In this document: positions 42,972-54,770 of the stretch, one piece after another | Numbering within the stretch: the stretch's first letter is position 1 | Layout of the letters: each line of letters opens with the position of its first letter | Assembly (NCBI GenBank): GCA_030340625.1 | Contig: JAOPHQ010005693.1 | Coordinates: 1 to 64,000 of the forward strand | Origin: Merluccius polli | Lineage: Eukaryota > Chordata > Actinopteri > Gadiformes > Merlucciidae | DNA length: 64,000 nucleotides | Direction of reading: 5' to 3' | Program-made: the position numbers and the translations under genes | The notes under the pieces: model-generated | The model's database searches: none | What the model was told of the DNA's origin: nothing | What the model saw: the letters and a program-made list of their open reading frames with translations, nothing else

Positions 42972-45900
42972 ATGAGTTTGTTTTCTGTTTTAACTGTGAA
43001 TGTGAGGGGAATGAGGGATGTGGGGAAGAGGGGGGGTATTTTTCAATACTTGTCTCAGGTTTCGTTTCAGGTTTGTTTTCTACAGGAAGTCCATTTGAGG
43101 GATGGGGGGGATGTGGGTTTGTTTTCAGGGGGTTGGCTCAAGGGTGAGTCCAGGTGGGGGGTGGGTGGGGTGCATTCGTCTGGGGTCGGGGTGTTATTTG
43201 GGGATCGGGATTTCCATGTTTCGGGCAGTTTTTCTGTGGTGCAGGGGAGGGTTCTTGTGGTGGATGTGGATTGGAGGGGAGTGTATTTTCGTTTTATTAA
43301 TGTGTATGCTCCGGCGGAGCCACGGGGACGTAAGGACCTTTTTTTGACCTTGCCGGATGTCTGTGTTACCAATAGGGTAATAGTTTTAGGGGGGGATTTT
43401 AATGTTTCCTTTGAGGGGACTGGGGATTTTAGTTTGCCTTATCTAAGGGATGTGGTGCAGGGGTTTATGTTTCGGGATGGGTTTAGGGCGGTGGATTCTA
43501 CAGGGGATGGGATTACCTGGGCCAATTCCCGGGGTTCCCGCAGCCGTATTGATTTTGTCTTTGTGCCTGTCGCGGTTGCCGTTCATAGTGCTGTTGTGTC
43601 ACCTGTGTGGTTTTCCGATCATAGTCAGCTTCTGGTGGGTCTTTTGGTGTCTGCGCCCCTTTTTGGGAAGGGGTTCTGGAAATTGAACTGCACGGTGTTG
43701 GGGGAGGTGGCTTTTCGCAAGAGTTTCATTTCACACTATGAGGTATGGGTTATGCTTAAGGCTGGGTTTGGTTCAGTGGTGGAGTGGTGGGAATGTGTGA
43801 AGCACAATACCCGGATTCTTGCAGTTTTGTACTGCTCGACCAAGGCACGGGTGGGGAGGGAGAGGTTTATTAGCCTGCGGTCATTGCAGGCTATGGTGGC
43901 AGCAGAGAATAGAGGTGGGGGGGTGGATAGGGAGGGAATGGAGGCTGTGAAGGAGCAGCTGGGGCGTTATTTTAGGGAGAAGGCTGGAGATTTTCTGTTT
44001 CGATGCCGGAGGGAGGCTTTTGAGTTTGGGGAGGTTTGTGGTGCTTATTTTTTCAAGCAGGTTAGGGCGGCCCGTGCGAGGGTGTGTATTCCGCATCTGC
44101 GAGGGAGGGAGGGGGGCCTCGTTTCTGATCCGGAGGGGATGTTAAGGGTGGCCTCCGATTTTTTCGGGGAGGCATTTGGGGAGTGCGCAGTTGATTGCGA
44201 TGGCACAGGCCGGTTTCTGGGGAGGTTGGAGGGGAGGGTGCCTGCTGAGGTGGTGGAGGATCTGGAGAGCCCGGTGACAATGGCGGAGGTGGAGAGGGCC
44301 ATGAAGGGGTTGCCGGCTGGCAAGGTGCCAGGAATTGATGGGTTGCCGAAGGAGTTTTATGTTGCGTTTTGGGGGATTTTGGGGAGGGATTTCTTTGAGG
44401 TGGTAAACTCGGTTTTGGATGGGGGTCTGCTGGGCACAACGATGAGGGAGGGGGTCCTGACCCTTTTGTACAAGAAGGGGGACAGGGACATTTTGGGGAA
44501 TTACAGGCCGATCTCTCTGCTCTGTGCGGATTACAAGATCCTGGCCAGGGTTTTGGCAAGTAGGCTCCGGGAGGCTCTTCCCCATGTGGTGCATGAGGAT
44601 CAGACATGTGGGGTGGAGGGGAGGCGGATACAGTGGAATTTAGGGTTGGTAAGGGATTGTGTCCACTGGGTGGGGGAGCGGCAGGTGCCCATGATGTTGG
44701 TGGGGTTAGATATGGAAAAGGCTTTTGACAGGGTGAATCATGGGTTTTTGTTTTCTGTTATGGAGAGGGTGGGGTTTGGGCCTCGGTTCTTGAGGTGGTT
44801 GGGGATTATGTACACAGGGGTGGGGAGTAGGGTTATGGTTAATGGTTAATGGGCACATGGGTGGGGCGATGCCGCAGCGGACAGGGGTGAGGCAAGGGTG
44901 CCCTCTGTCGCCACTGCTTTTTGGATTATATATGGAGCCGCTGGGTGCGGCGGTGAGGGCAGACCCGGGTGTGGTGGGTCTGCGCCTGCCTGGGGGGGGT
45001 GCGGAGGAGTTGAAAATCTCTCAGTGTGCGGATGATATGATGCTGTTTTTGATAACGGAGGGGTCTCTGTTGCATTTGGTGGGTATTCTGGAGGATTTTT
45101 CAGGGGTATCGGGGGCTAGGGTGAATTTGGGGAAGTCCTCGATTAAATACTTTGGGCCATGGGCAGGAAGGGTGGGGGGTCTGTGTGGCCTGTCTCAGTG
45201 TCAGGGTCCGATGAGGATCCTGGGTGTGGATTTTGAGGTGGGGGATAGTGGGAGTCTGAATTGGGGTAAACGCCTGGCTGCGGCCCGTTCACGTATGGGG
45301 CTGTGGAAGGCGAGGCGTCTTTCTTTAAGTGGCAGAGTGCTAGCAATTAAGGCGGACATCTTGCCGTCTTTTGTTTATTTGGCTTATGTTTTTCCTCTGC
45401 CTCCTGAGTATAGGAGAAGCCTGGTGCGGGATGTATTTTCTTTTGTGTGGGGGGGGTATGAGTATGTGAGGCGAGATTGGATGTGCCAGGATGTTCGGAT
45501 GGGGGGCAGGGGGGTTCCGGATGTCCTACTTAAGTTGGATGTCCTGTTCTTTTCTTTTTTGTGCAATAGTGTGCATGCCCCTAGTGGTCATCGTTTTCAT
45601 TTGCTGTTGTTGTTTTGGTTGTCTTTTCCTCTGAGGCGGTTGGTGGTGTGGGACAACATGCGGCCGAAGGGGGACACTTTGCCTCCACATTACAGGCAGG
45701 TGGTGGGTTGGGCTAGACGCCATAGGGAGTGTCAGGAGGGGGTTTTGTGCCTTGATCACCGGGGCCTCTATCGGGCCTTGGTGGCAAAACGGGGGCCGGT
45801 GGGGGTAACTGGGGTTGGTCCAGCGGGGTGGGCTTTTATTCAGCAAAAGGGCCTGTCAAATAGGTTAAAGGACATCAACTGGCTTTGCCTGCATAGGAGG

Positions 45901-46323
45901 ATGCCGGTAAGGGAGGTGCTACACAGGCACGGGCTGTCAAGACTGCGATCGTGTCCAAGGGAGGGTTGTGGGTCAGATGAGACCATTGACCATGTGTTTT
46001 GGGGATGTAGGTTTGCCAAGGCAGTTTGGGGTGATTTGGTCCTTTTTTTTCCGCAGGTGGGGTCTCTGTCATATGAAGTGCTAATGTTGGGATTGGGTTT
46101 GAGGGGGAGGGGACGGGAAGGGTTTTTGTTATGGTTATTGCTGTCAATGGGGAAGGTGGCGCTGTGGGATGCTAGAGCAGTGTTGGTCAAGAGCAATGTG
46201 GATTGGGGGGTGGGAAGGGTGGTGTCGAGAGTTCGGGGGGAGCTGGGGCGCATGAGGAAGATGGAGGAGGACAAGTACGGGTACCATGCGGCGAGAGAGC
46301 GCTGGAAGACTTTATTTTTCTGA
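42972..46323 (+). pseudogene. B2 ORF2 (APE-RT), 7-bp duplication and mutated catalytic motif
   Basis: Open from the MSLFSVLTVNVRGM start through the APE domain and the first half of RT (625 codons). A 7-bp tandem duplication at GGTTAATGGTTAATGGG (near 44,838-44,850) then shifts the frame. The rest (44842-46323) is open for 493 codons to the normal end, including the C-terminal zinc motif. The catalytic box reads CADD (45025-45036, TAT to TGT) in place of YADD, so this RT would be impaired even if the frame were repaired. The eight-G run that is nine in B1 is in frame here. Confidence 0.9.
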
Positions 46324-46419
46324 TCTAAAGGCTTTTGGGGTTTGTTTTGGTGGGAAGGTGTATGGGGAATTGATGTAACTGGGTGTTGTATGGCTTTGTG
46401 GTTTGATAATAATTAATAA

Positions 46420-46431
46420 TCTGTTCTTATC
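46420..46431 (+). pseudogene. 12-nt U2 segment between B2 and K6
   Basis: TCTGTTCTTATC, identical in position to that between B1 and K5. Confidence 0.8.
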
Positions 46432-46432
46432 G

Positions 46433-47197
46433 CACTACCAGGGACAGCCCAAGCTCTGCCGCAAGTGTGGAGAGCATGGGCACCTGGCAGAAGTCTGTGA
46501 AAAGGTTGTTTGTGGAAAATGTAGAGAAATTGGACACTCTTTTGAAGAGTGCACCAATGGCAGAAAGTGCAACCTCTGTGGAGACTCAAAACACCTCTTC
46601 AGAGATTGTCCGAAATCCTTTGCCAACAAGCTTAAACATGCCAAACAAACAAATGTGCTAACTGACCAAGCCAGGCCGGAAAATTCAAATCTCCCGCCAA
46701 ACACTGTGATTGGAGGAGAAGTCCAGGGAGAGGCGGGAGAGGGGCCTGTAGTTGCCCCACAAAGTGGTGAGGCGGAAAAGGGTGGGGCAGCTCAGGCAGA
46801 AGGCGGAGCTGGGGAAAACTCCTCTTCAGACTCCGATGAAACCGGAAGTATGGTAACAATCAGCCTGGGGGAGGAGTCTGAAGGGGAGTCCAGCGAAGCC
46901 ACCCTCCCAGGACCCCAGCCTGGTAAGAGAACAGCGTCTGAGTTGTCCTCTGAGAGCCAAGGAGCCTCAGAGAAAAGGGGAAGAGCTGGATCCTCAGACA
47001 GCCCAACTGTGGAGGAGTCCAGAGTCTTCCCCAACAACCCTCCCAACACTGTTTCCTTTTTAAATGTTGCACTACAGTCAACCCCCAAGGACTCTGTTTT
47101 TGACCAAACCAGAGTCTGGCAAGGGGATGAAGCAGCTGATCTTTCCCCATCCCCCATTAGGGTAAAGGAAGAGCTTCATTCACAAAGCATTGGATGA
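46433..47197 (+). pseudogene. K6 ORF1 fragment (knuckles and tail, open to native stop)
   Basis: Same 5'-truncated ORF1 as in K5, but the frame is continuous through three CCHC knuckles and the acidic tail to the native ...SIG stop. It lacks the N-terminal domain and a proper start. Confidence 0.84.
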
Positions 47198-47205
47198 CTT
47201 TTAAA

Positions 47206-48038
47206 TAGGGGTGCAACGGATCACAACACTCACGGGTCGGATCGGGTCACGGTTTTTGAGTCACGGGTCACGGGTCGGGTCATTAAAAAAAAAATAAAAA
47301 AATTATAACAAGACAAATGTGACTTAGCTTTCAATTGCTTTTTGGTTTTATTTTTAACATTCAACAGTGAATAACAGGCGTAACATGTGTAAAAACAAAA
47401 TAATAATCCTGCTTCCTAAGCATAGTAAAATATAAAATAATAATAATATAATAATAAAGCACTGCTTAAATGCATCGGGGAGAAGCAGTTGCTGCGCGTC
47501 TTTTTTTTTTAACTCCCGACTCGCCAGGACGATGTCGCTTCACGTGGCTGGCCATGCTCGAGGTGTTGCCGTGTTCGTAGGCCATTCTGGTGCCACAGGG
47601 GGGGGGGGGGGGGGGGTGTTCGCGATTGTTGACGGGGAGAGGGGGGTTCGCAATTGTTGACGGGGGGGGGGGGGGGGGGGGGGATGCGCGCAATAGTAAC
47701 ACACCGCGGACCTATGGCCGACGGGGGGGGGGGGGGGGGGCGCGCGCGCGGTTGTAACACTCCGGCCGACGGGGGGGGGGGGGGGGGGGCGCGCAACAGT
47801 AACACACCGCGGAGGGGGGGGGGGGGGGGGGGTGCGCGCGCGGTTGTAACACTCCGGCCGACGGGGGGGGTGCGCGGTGTGTTACTATTGCGCTCTCAAA
47901 AAGGAGGACAAATACGCGACCGGCTTGATGTGAACGCGCAACTATTATTTGTCAGTTGATCCGCGGATCACGTCCGTCGCGACCCGTGAGGGTTGATCCG
48001 TACGGATCACGGGTAATCCGTGACCCGTTGCACCACTA
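47206..48038. mobile_element. hAT-type MITE in K6
   Basis: Same insertion and same CTTTTAAA duplications (47198-47205; 48039-48046) as in K5, so one transposition event followed by segmental duplication. The two copies differ mainly in the lengths of their G runs and in the internal repeat number. The right terminus GATCACGGGTAATCCGTGACCCGTTGCACCACTA is better preserved here than in K5. Confidence 0.82.
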
Positions 48039-48079
48039 CTTTTAAATGGTTTTAACCCTGTACCATCTGTAGTCTTTTA

Positions 48080-50858
48080 ATGCATACCTGGCTTTTAAAC
48101 ACCATACTCATGGTTCTCACCTTTTCCACACTCAATGTGAGAAGTGTGAAATCTGGAGTTAGAGCACAAACGATTTTATCCTTTCTAAAAAATGTTAAGT
48201 CAGATGTGTTTTTATTACAAGAATGTGCCTTGCCGTTTTTAAAAGAATACACACAATGGGAAGAAAAGTGGCCACACAAATCAATATGGAGCGGGTCTAA
48301 TGAAAACAAAAGTGATGGTGTGGCCATTTTAATCAAGAACCCTTCAATTCTGGTGAAAGGTAGCACTGTGGTGAGAGACGGTCGGGCACTTTTAGCACAC
48401 TTGACTTTTATGGGAAGGGATTTTAATCTCTTAAACATTTATGGTCACAATGACAAAAATGACAGCTATGACCTTTTAGAAGCTATGCAGCCCCACATGC
48501 TAGGCCAAGTGCCATTGGTTTTAGGGGGAGATTTTAACTGTGTTTTAAATAGCAGCGATAGGAGAGGGGCAGGGGAAGATTTTAAAGTAGACAAGTCGTC
48601 GGTTTTATTGCAGGGACTATGCAGGGATTTTAAACTCAAAGACTGTTTTAAAACCTTGCATCCAAGAGAGGAGGGCTTCACCTGGTTCAGTGGTGACGGT
48701 TCCAGAGCCTCTCGCATAGACTACGTTTTTACCCGAGATTGTCTCCCGACCGATGCTAGATTAACCCCTGTTTTCTTCTCAGATCACGCTATGCTCTCCT
48801 GCACCCTTTCACTCTCTTCGGGTGTGACTAAAGGCAGTGGTCTGTGGAAACTGAATTGCTCCCTTTTAGAAGATAAGGAGTTAGTCAGTCAGTACAGGGA
48901 GCAATTCAGTCAATGGCAGACCCTCCAAGACTTTTACGAAACACGCGCACGTTGGTGGGAAATGGTGAAGGGAAGGACACAGACTTTTTTTAAAAAGGCC
49001 GGGAAAACAAAGAAAAATAAAGAAAACAGAAGCATGATGGGGCTGCAAAGAAGACTACAGCGGTATTTTAAACTAATTCAACAAGGTTTCGATTTTAATG
49101 AAGAAATTAAGCAGGTAAAACAGGAAATGATGGTTTTAGCAGACATAAAATGCAAAGGAATAATCATAAGAAGTAAAGAAAGAGACATCGAAGAAGGGGA
49201 AAAATGCACAAGATATTTTTTTAAGAAAATCATGGAGGGAGAGGGTATATTTAAACTAAAGAAAACAAATGGAGAACAAACAAAAACACTTGAAGAAATG
49301 AACAAAGTAATAGAAGAATTTTATGGAGAACTGTACCAAGAAAAACACATAGAAAAACAAGCAACAACTGGGATTTTAAAGAACATAGAGAAAAAGATAG
49401 ATGAAAGTACATTTTTAACCCGAGATTTTAACCTTTTAGAACTGCACAAATGCTTGTCAGGTTTTAAAAGGGGAAAATCACCGGGTGAAGATGGGCTTCC
49501 ATTTGAATTTTATCTCACTTTCTGGGACATTTTAGCACCTGACCTACTGACTGTTTTTACAGATTTTGAAAGACTAGGCCGACTACAAGACAGCTTTAGA
49601 GTAGGGATAGTGAAACTACTGCACATAAAAGATGACAGGACCGACTTAAAGAACTGGCCACCAATTACCCTTTTAAACTTTGACTGTAAACTTTTTAGCA
49701 AACTTTTAGCAAACAGAATGTCTGTGGTTTTAGGGGAGGTAATCCACCCGGATCAAACCTGTGGCATACCGGGGAGGAAGATCACTGATAGCCTCGTACT
49801 GATTAGAGACACCATCTGTTATGCGAGAGACAGAAACATCCGGCTAGTAGTCCTAAATTTAGATTTTGAGAAAGCATTTGATCGAGTCTCGCACCAGTAC
49901 CTATTTCAGGTACTGCAAAAAATGGGCTTCCCAGAGAGGTATATAGAGTGGGTGGGATTGCTGTATCGGGACATCAACAGCAAATTTCTTGTTAATGGGC
50001 AACTGACAAAAGCAGTAGACTTGCGCTGCGGGGTCCGTCAGGGCTGTCCGTTATCTGCCCTCCTGTACGTGGCATGCATAGAACCACTGGCACAGGTCTT
50101 GAGAAGGGACCAATGGATTAAAGGGGTGGGCATACCGAGTAGTGGGGGACTCACAAGTAAATGTGTTTTATATATGGACGACGTCAACATTTTATGCACC
50201 GACCTTTTATCAGTACACAGGACACTGGACCTGACTGACTGCTACGGACAGGCCTCTGGGTCCAAACTCAACAGAGGGATGACCCAAGCCCTTTTTTATG
50301 GACCGTGGACAGCGACCGAGAAGACCGGACTCCCCTTGACCGTAAAACAGACCGACTTTAAAATACTCGGGGTCAAATTTGACAGGGAGGGGGAGGGGAC
50401 AGAAAATTGGCCGGACATGGTAGGGAAAGTGAGGCAGAGACTGGGATACTGGGGACTTAGAGGACTGACAATAGAAGGAAAGGTTTTAATCATCAAAGCA
50501 GTGATTTTACCTTTGCTTTTATTGATAAGCTCGGTTTTTATTCCACCTCGCAGAGTGCTTTTAGAAATGGAACGTGCACTATTTTATTTCTTGTGGGGGT
50601 CCAAGTGGGAAAGACTAAAAAGAACAGACATGAAAAAGACAAACGAAAAAGGGGGGAAAGGAGTCCCGGACCTCCACTTGTTTTTAGGAAGCAGATATAC
50701 GGCAATACACTTCAAACATGCCACGGCCCCATCCAGAGAAAACAAAACTACAGCAATGGCACGATTCTGGATGGGGTCCTATCTCAGAAAATTCTATTTT
50801 TTTAAAACAGATCTGAGGACACCAGTATCTTTTAATTTGCCACAGTCTTATGCTTTTA
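48080..50858 (+). pseudogene. K6 ORF2 (longest open family A ORF2, interrupted by transposon)
   Basis: The best-preserved family A replicase: 926 codons open from MHTWLLNTILMVL (second Met at 48110, probably the true start). APE residues are all visible: LNVRS, LLQEC, GGDFNC, SRIDYVF and FSDHAM. RT blocks are FEKAFDRVSH, RQGCPLSALLY, YMDD at 50171-50182 and KILGVKFD. Private changes include NWPPIT (NWRPIT elsewhere), PSSGG and GMTQ. At 50859 a DNA transposon interrupts codon flow. The remainder resumes at 54212-54446 and is cut before the C-terminal zinc motif. Confidence 0.9.
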
Positions 50859-51504
50859 CAGGGTGTCCGCGGGGTTGTAAAAGGTAGTGAAAGGTAGTAA
50901 ATGAAATTAGCCCAAATTAAGGCCAGTAAAAAGTAATAAATGTCATCTGACAAGGTAGTAAATTTTCGAACCCCCATCGAACGTGTAATTTACGTGCAGG
51001 CCTATCTCCTTAAATTACTAAAACTTAAGTGGATTTATTTTTATGTTGCGAGTAGGACTCGCGCACGCGACGAACCTCTCGCGCGCGCCGACTCAAACTT
51101 GATACCCACAGGTATGCAAACTAGTCCCCTTTCGGCGAAATTCGCCGTTTCGAAGACAAAATGTACCACTTGTGATTCGTGGAGATCCATTGAGAAATGT
51201 TTTTTAGGGGGGGGGGGGGGGGAAAGAGGCGAGCGAGCAGAGAGAAGATGCAGCATTCTGTCAGGCGGCACGACAAGTGGGCACACTCCCGTGGCACTGA
51301 CGCTTCCGTGCTCGTCGAACGCATGCGCGCGCTCGTGGGAGCCATTGGAAGAGTTGAGAACTGTTTGCATCTTTTTGACGCGGCGGTTGAAAAATCTGAA
51401 TTGCGCTCCTCCGCCCATCACTTCACACGGGGAGCGCAACGTGAAGCCACGCGGCCAGCCGACAGCACGAGCGGAAAGTCTTTAAAGAGCCGGATGCATA
51501 TTTG

Positions 51505-51763
51505 TCCCCCCCCACCCCCCGCCGGTTGTAGGTCGACCGGCGGGGTGTTACTATGCTGTGTGTTACTATTGCGCGCCCCCCCCGTCGGCCGGAGTGTTAC
51601 AATCGCGCGTGCCCCCCCCCCCCCCCCGTCGGCCGTAGGTCCGTGGTGTGTTACTATTGCGCGCCCCCCCCCCCCCCCCCCGTTGGCCGGAGTGTTACAA
51701 TCGCGCGTGCCCCCTCCCGTCGGCCGTAGGTCCGCGGTGTGTTACTATTGCACGCGCCTCCCA
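51505..51763 (-). repeat. GC-rich minisatellite, inverse of the one in the hAT-type MITE
   Basis: C runs alternate with GTGTTACTATTGCGCGC and GTGTTACAATCGCGCG units. This is the reverse complement of the G-run repeat inside the MITEs at 37060-37350 and 47598-47880. It may be a truncated, inverted MITE. Confidence 0.7.
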
Positions 51764-51985
51764 AGCTGAGGTATTGTGGTGTTTAGACTTGGCAACAAAA
51801 CACCACTCGTTCCGTTCCAGCGACGGCATTGGAGAGCTCTTTCAACATATGTTCCCAGACTCCGAGATAGCCAAATCCTTTGCTTTAGGCAAGGATAAGA
51901 CCTCTTACATGATCAAATTTGGTATTGCGCCATATTTCAAGAAGCAACTGGTGATGCCGGGCCGTTCGTCCTACTGTTTGTCAAG
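51764..51985 (+). pseudogene. hAT-like transposase fragment
   Basis: The frame gives AEVLWCLDLATKHHSFRSSD, then GIGELFQHMFPDSEIAKSFA and GKDKTSYMIKFGIAPYFKK. The pattern (LF..MFPDS.IA..F....K..Y...FG.AP.F) resembles N-terminal parts of fish hAT/ZBED-type transposases, from memory of the family. It is about 70 codons long, lacks the BED finger and catalytic core, and is cut by the nested element at 51983. Confidence 0.45.
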
Positions 51986-53819
51986 TAGTGGGGCGGCTTA
52001 GCTGGAAATTTTATAAGAATCGTGCACTTTGTGATAAAAGCGTGAAATTTGGTATACCTGTAGCCAAAAGCAGTCCAAAAAAATTTAGATATCGGGCCAT
52101 CGTGAATTTTCAATATGGCGGCCGTGGCAGCCATTTTTCAAAATGGCTGCCATTGCCATCGATTTCAGGTTGAATTTTCTTATACATGTGGATTTTTCTT
52201 TTATATTGTTGGTCTAATTAGTTAATTTCTTACCAATGCATAGTTTATGGGTGTTAGTACATGGATACATACAAATAAGTAGTTTAAATGTCAAGATAGT
52301 TGTTATTTTTCAAGATGGCGGCTTTAAAATGTACAAGTTGCATAGTTAAATCCGACATGGACAATTCTTTCATCAAATCACATATTTGTATGTTTCTGAA
52401 TGTTTTGAACATGTGGTACTGAGATCAAATAAGTACTACAAGCATTAACTGCCATACAGCCTATTAAGGACAACTGGTCAGCAATTCCCTTCACAAAAAC
52501 AGAGGGCTGTGCAGTCTAAGGCAGCTTTTTTGCACTTGCACTGCTTAACACAGCCCTTCTTACATCTGCAGGAGACAAGTTCAAAACTAGACTGGCCTGC
52601 ATCTAGTAGGCATGTCCAGAAGGGTTCATAATGACATAATGAATGTCTGTGAGGTCTGCCCTCTGCCTTATATACCTGCCTGCAGCAAATTCATTTCTGC
52701 TCTAGACATTTTAAATATATCTTGTTTTGTGATTGGGTAAACATCCCAGGAAGGTTTCTGATTTGTCAGTGACATTATAGGTGGCCACACCCCTTCGATG
52801 AAGAGCGATGAAAACTATAACTATTCCCATGTAACATGGGAGCATTGTTTATTTGTTTACAGAATTCATATATTTGTATCTTTTTTTAAATGTAGTAATA
52901 CAACTTTGTTATATATTTTTTCGTAATACCTTTCAAAGTTGTTAAAATAAATACTTTAGCATGCCTGTTGTTTTAGAGCACATTAGCAAAATCAGTTTTT
53001 ATTCTTAAGATTTGTTTACAGATTTTATATATTTTATCTTCTTTAAATGAAGTAATAACACTTTTAAAGGTATTAAGAAAAACATATTACAAAGTTGTTA
53101 AAATAACCTTTAACAAGGCTGTTGTTTTAGAGTAGCACGTTAGCACGTTAACTATTTGTATGGAAAATATTTTTTATTCTTAAGATTTGTTTACCGATTT
53201 CATACATTTTGAAAATATTTTTTAAATGTAGTAATACAACATTTAAAGGTATTAAGAAAAACATATAACAAAGTTATATGTTGTTTTAGAGTAGCACGTT
53301 AGCATGTTAACTATATGTATGGAAAAGGCTGTCAGTGGAAGAAGAAATAAAAAGTATCCCTAATTTTTCCATGTGTTTTAGTTTTATTTATCTACTATCC
53401 TGTCTACAGCCAAACATAAGACATGGTACGAGGATGCGTGTTGTAATGTAGATCTTAGCACGTTAGCAAAATATTAGCCCTCTAGCAAAATATTACTAGA
53501 ATAGAACTATTAACTATTCATGTGCAACAGGGCTAATCTAAAGTAACTTAAAAATGAATACTGCAACCTAAAAACCATCTTAATAGTAAATCTATTTTAT
53601 ATGCAACTTGGGCATTTTACAGTTACACTCATGCTAATTGTGGCGGCCATCTTGAATGTTTCAAAACTTATTTGTACTTTTAGTGTATAACTTTTGAAAA
53701 ACTATTTATGGTGAAAAAACTAACAAACATCATCAACATTATGAAATTATATCCTGTGTACCAAATTTCATGCTTTTATCATAAAGTGCACGGTTTTTCA
53801 GTTAAGCCGCTCCACTAAA
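51983..53819. mobile_element. Nested TIR element, AT-rich, non-coding
   Basis: Ends AGTGGGGCGGCTTAGCTG and the inverse of CAGTTAAGCCGCTCCACT form imperfect terminal inverted repeats of about 65-70 bp, including GTGCACTTTRTGATAAAAGC and ATGAAATTTGGTAYAC. TA flanks on both sides suggest a TA target duplication, so a Tc1/mariner-like MITE is possible. The interior holds no ORF. It includes Alu-like-free AT-rich DNA, CAAGATGGCGGC-type motifs near both ends, and the tandem repeats listed separately. Confidence 0.62.
52860..53330. repeat. Diverged ~155-bp tandem repeat in nested element
   Basis: TGTTGTTTTAGAG recurs at 52966, 53120 and 53279. Between the copies are related blocks containing TTATTCTTAAGATTTGTTTA, TTTAAAGGTATTAAGAAAAA and GTTAGCACGTTAACTA. 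Spacings are 154 and 159 bp. Confidence 0.65.
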
Positions 53820-53896
53820 GAGCCTCAACCAATCCTCAAAGAAAAAAAAAAGATGGATATACATATTCGTTTTTTGGAGGATGGTTATGTCAGGTG

Positions 53897-53918
53897 TCTC
53901 TCTCTCTCTCTCTCTCTG
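53897..53918. repeat. (TC)n microsatellite
   Basis: About ten TC units within the outer DNA transposon. Confidence 0.85.
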
Positions 53919-54446
53919 TGTTGGCCAGTTGTTGTGTCCAGTGAAGTATAATTACCTCATTAAATGTTATTACAGTGTAAAGTTGCACTTTATTATTATT
54001 TAGTTTCTTCCTCTTTTTTCAAGGCCCCAATTGAACCACTTAGAAATTTGGTTGAAAGATATTTCATTACATTACTCGTCACTTTACTTCACACTTTACG
54101 CTGCGAAAGTTGCAGCTTGAAGTCGTGCTGGTAGTAAAAAATATTGTGAAGGTAGTAAAAAAAGGTAGTAAAAGGTAGTAATTCAACTTAAGAATTTCTG
54201 TATACACCCTGTTTTATTGAGAAGTTTTTAAAACATTTTAATCTTGAAAAAGAGGATTTTAATGTTTTAACCAACCACCGTTTTATTATTACGGTTGTGC
54301 AGGAGCGGGAAGCAGTGAGTCCAGTGCGCGGGCTCGGATTTGGAGAGCCCACAACCGTTTGGCGCAACGTGAACCATCCTGCTCTCCCCAACAGACTCCG
54401 GGACCTGTCGTGGATGGCGGCTCACGAGATCCTCCCGGTCAGGGCC

Positions 54447-54472
54447 GTTAGTATAGTGGATAGTATCCCCGC
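54447..54472 (+). pseudogene. tRNA-Asp 5' fragment fused to K6
   Basis: TTAGTATAGTGGATAGTATC then CCCGC, without the first ~6 nt. Its left end is the deletion joint with K6. It continues into the same spacer as the other units. Confidence 0.66.
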
Positions 54473-54770
54473 ATGTCCATACGCATAGTCCAGTATTTGG
54501 TGGGAATATGTTAGATATTATAAGTACAAGTTTTCTCTAAGGCTACTGAAAGGAATTCTGGGTATGAAATGGCAGTGAGTCTCTGGAAGAGGAGAACGGG
54601 CGGAGAACAGCCTCAAACATTGTAGAGCTGTGGCCAATGGGGATCGAGAATAATCTCAAAGATTATAAGGGCAAGTAGTTTAGTTGTTCATTGGCTGTCC
54701 CACTTTTTAGGTAAAGTCAACCAAAACGCTACAAGTTATTGGGTCAATCAATGGGAAAATAATTCATAAG

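Larger units (their letters stand above)
41394..46419 (+). mobile_element. B2: second copy of family B LINE
   Basis: Same ends as B1 (5' flank TCTG from U2 after K5; 3' end at TCTGTTCTTATC), the result of the tandem duplication and not an independent insertion. It differs from B1 by scattered substitutions and a few indels, mostly in the 5' two thirds; the last ~1 kb is almost identical. Confidence 0.87.
50859..54211. mobile_element. Composite DNA transposon inserted in K6 ORF2
   Basis: Begins CAGGGTGTCCGCGGGG and ends ACACCCTG, giving 8-bp perfect terminal inverted repeats flanked by TTTTA (50854-50858; 54212-54216). The pre-insertion sequence GCTTTTATTGAG is confirmed by K1-K5. Near both ends GGTAGTAA occurs several times, in the same orientation at each end. 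Inside are a hAT-like transposase fragment, a C-run minisatellite and a second TIR element. I do not assign a superfamily from a 5-bp duplication alone. Confidence 0.75.
46432..54446 (+). mobile_element. K6: 5'-truncated Keno-like LINE with two insertions, 3' end deleted
   Basis: Same 5' truncation point as K5. It contains the hAT-type MITE between the ORFs and a 3.35 kb DNA transposon within ORF2. The LINE sequence stops inside ORF2 at CGGTCAGGGCCGT, fused to TTAGTATAGTGG of a tRNA-Asp fragment. The deletion removed the ORF2 C-terminus, 3' UTR and U2 3' half. Confidence 0.88.

Noticed and set aside
52860..53330. CRISPR-like regularly spaced repeat
   Set aside because: Diverged ~155-bp tandem units in an AT-rich MITE of a eukaryote; no short identical repeats with unique spacers.
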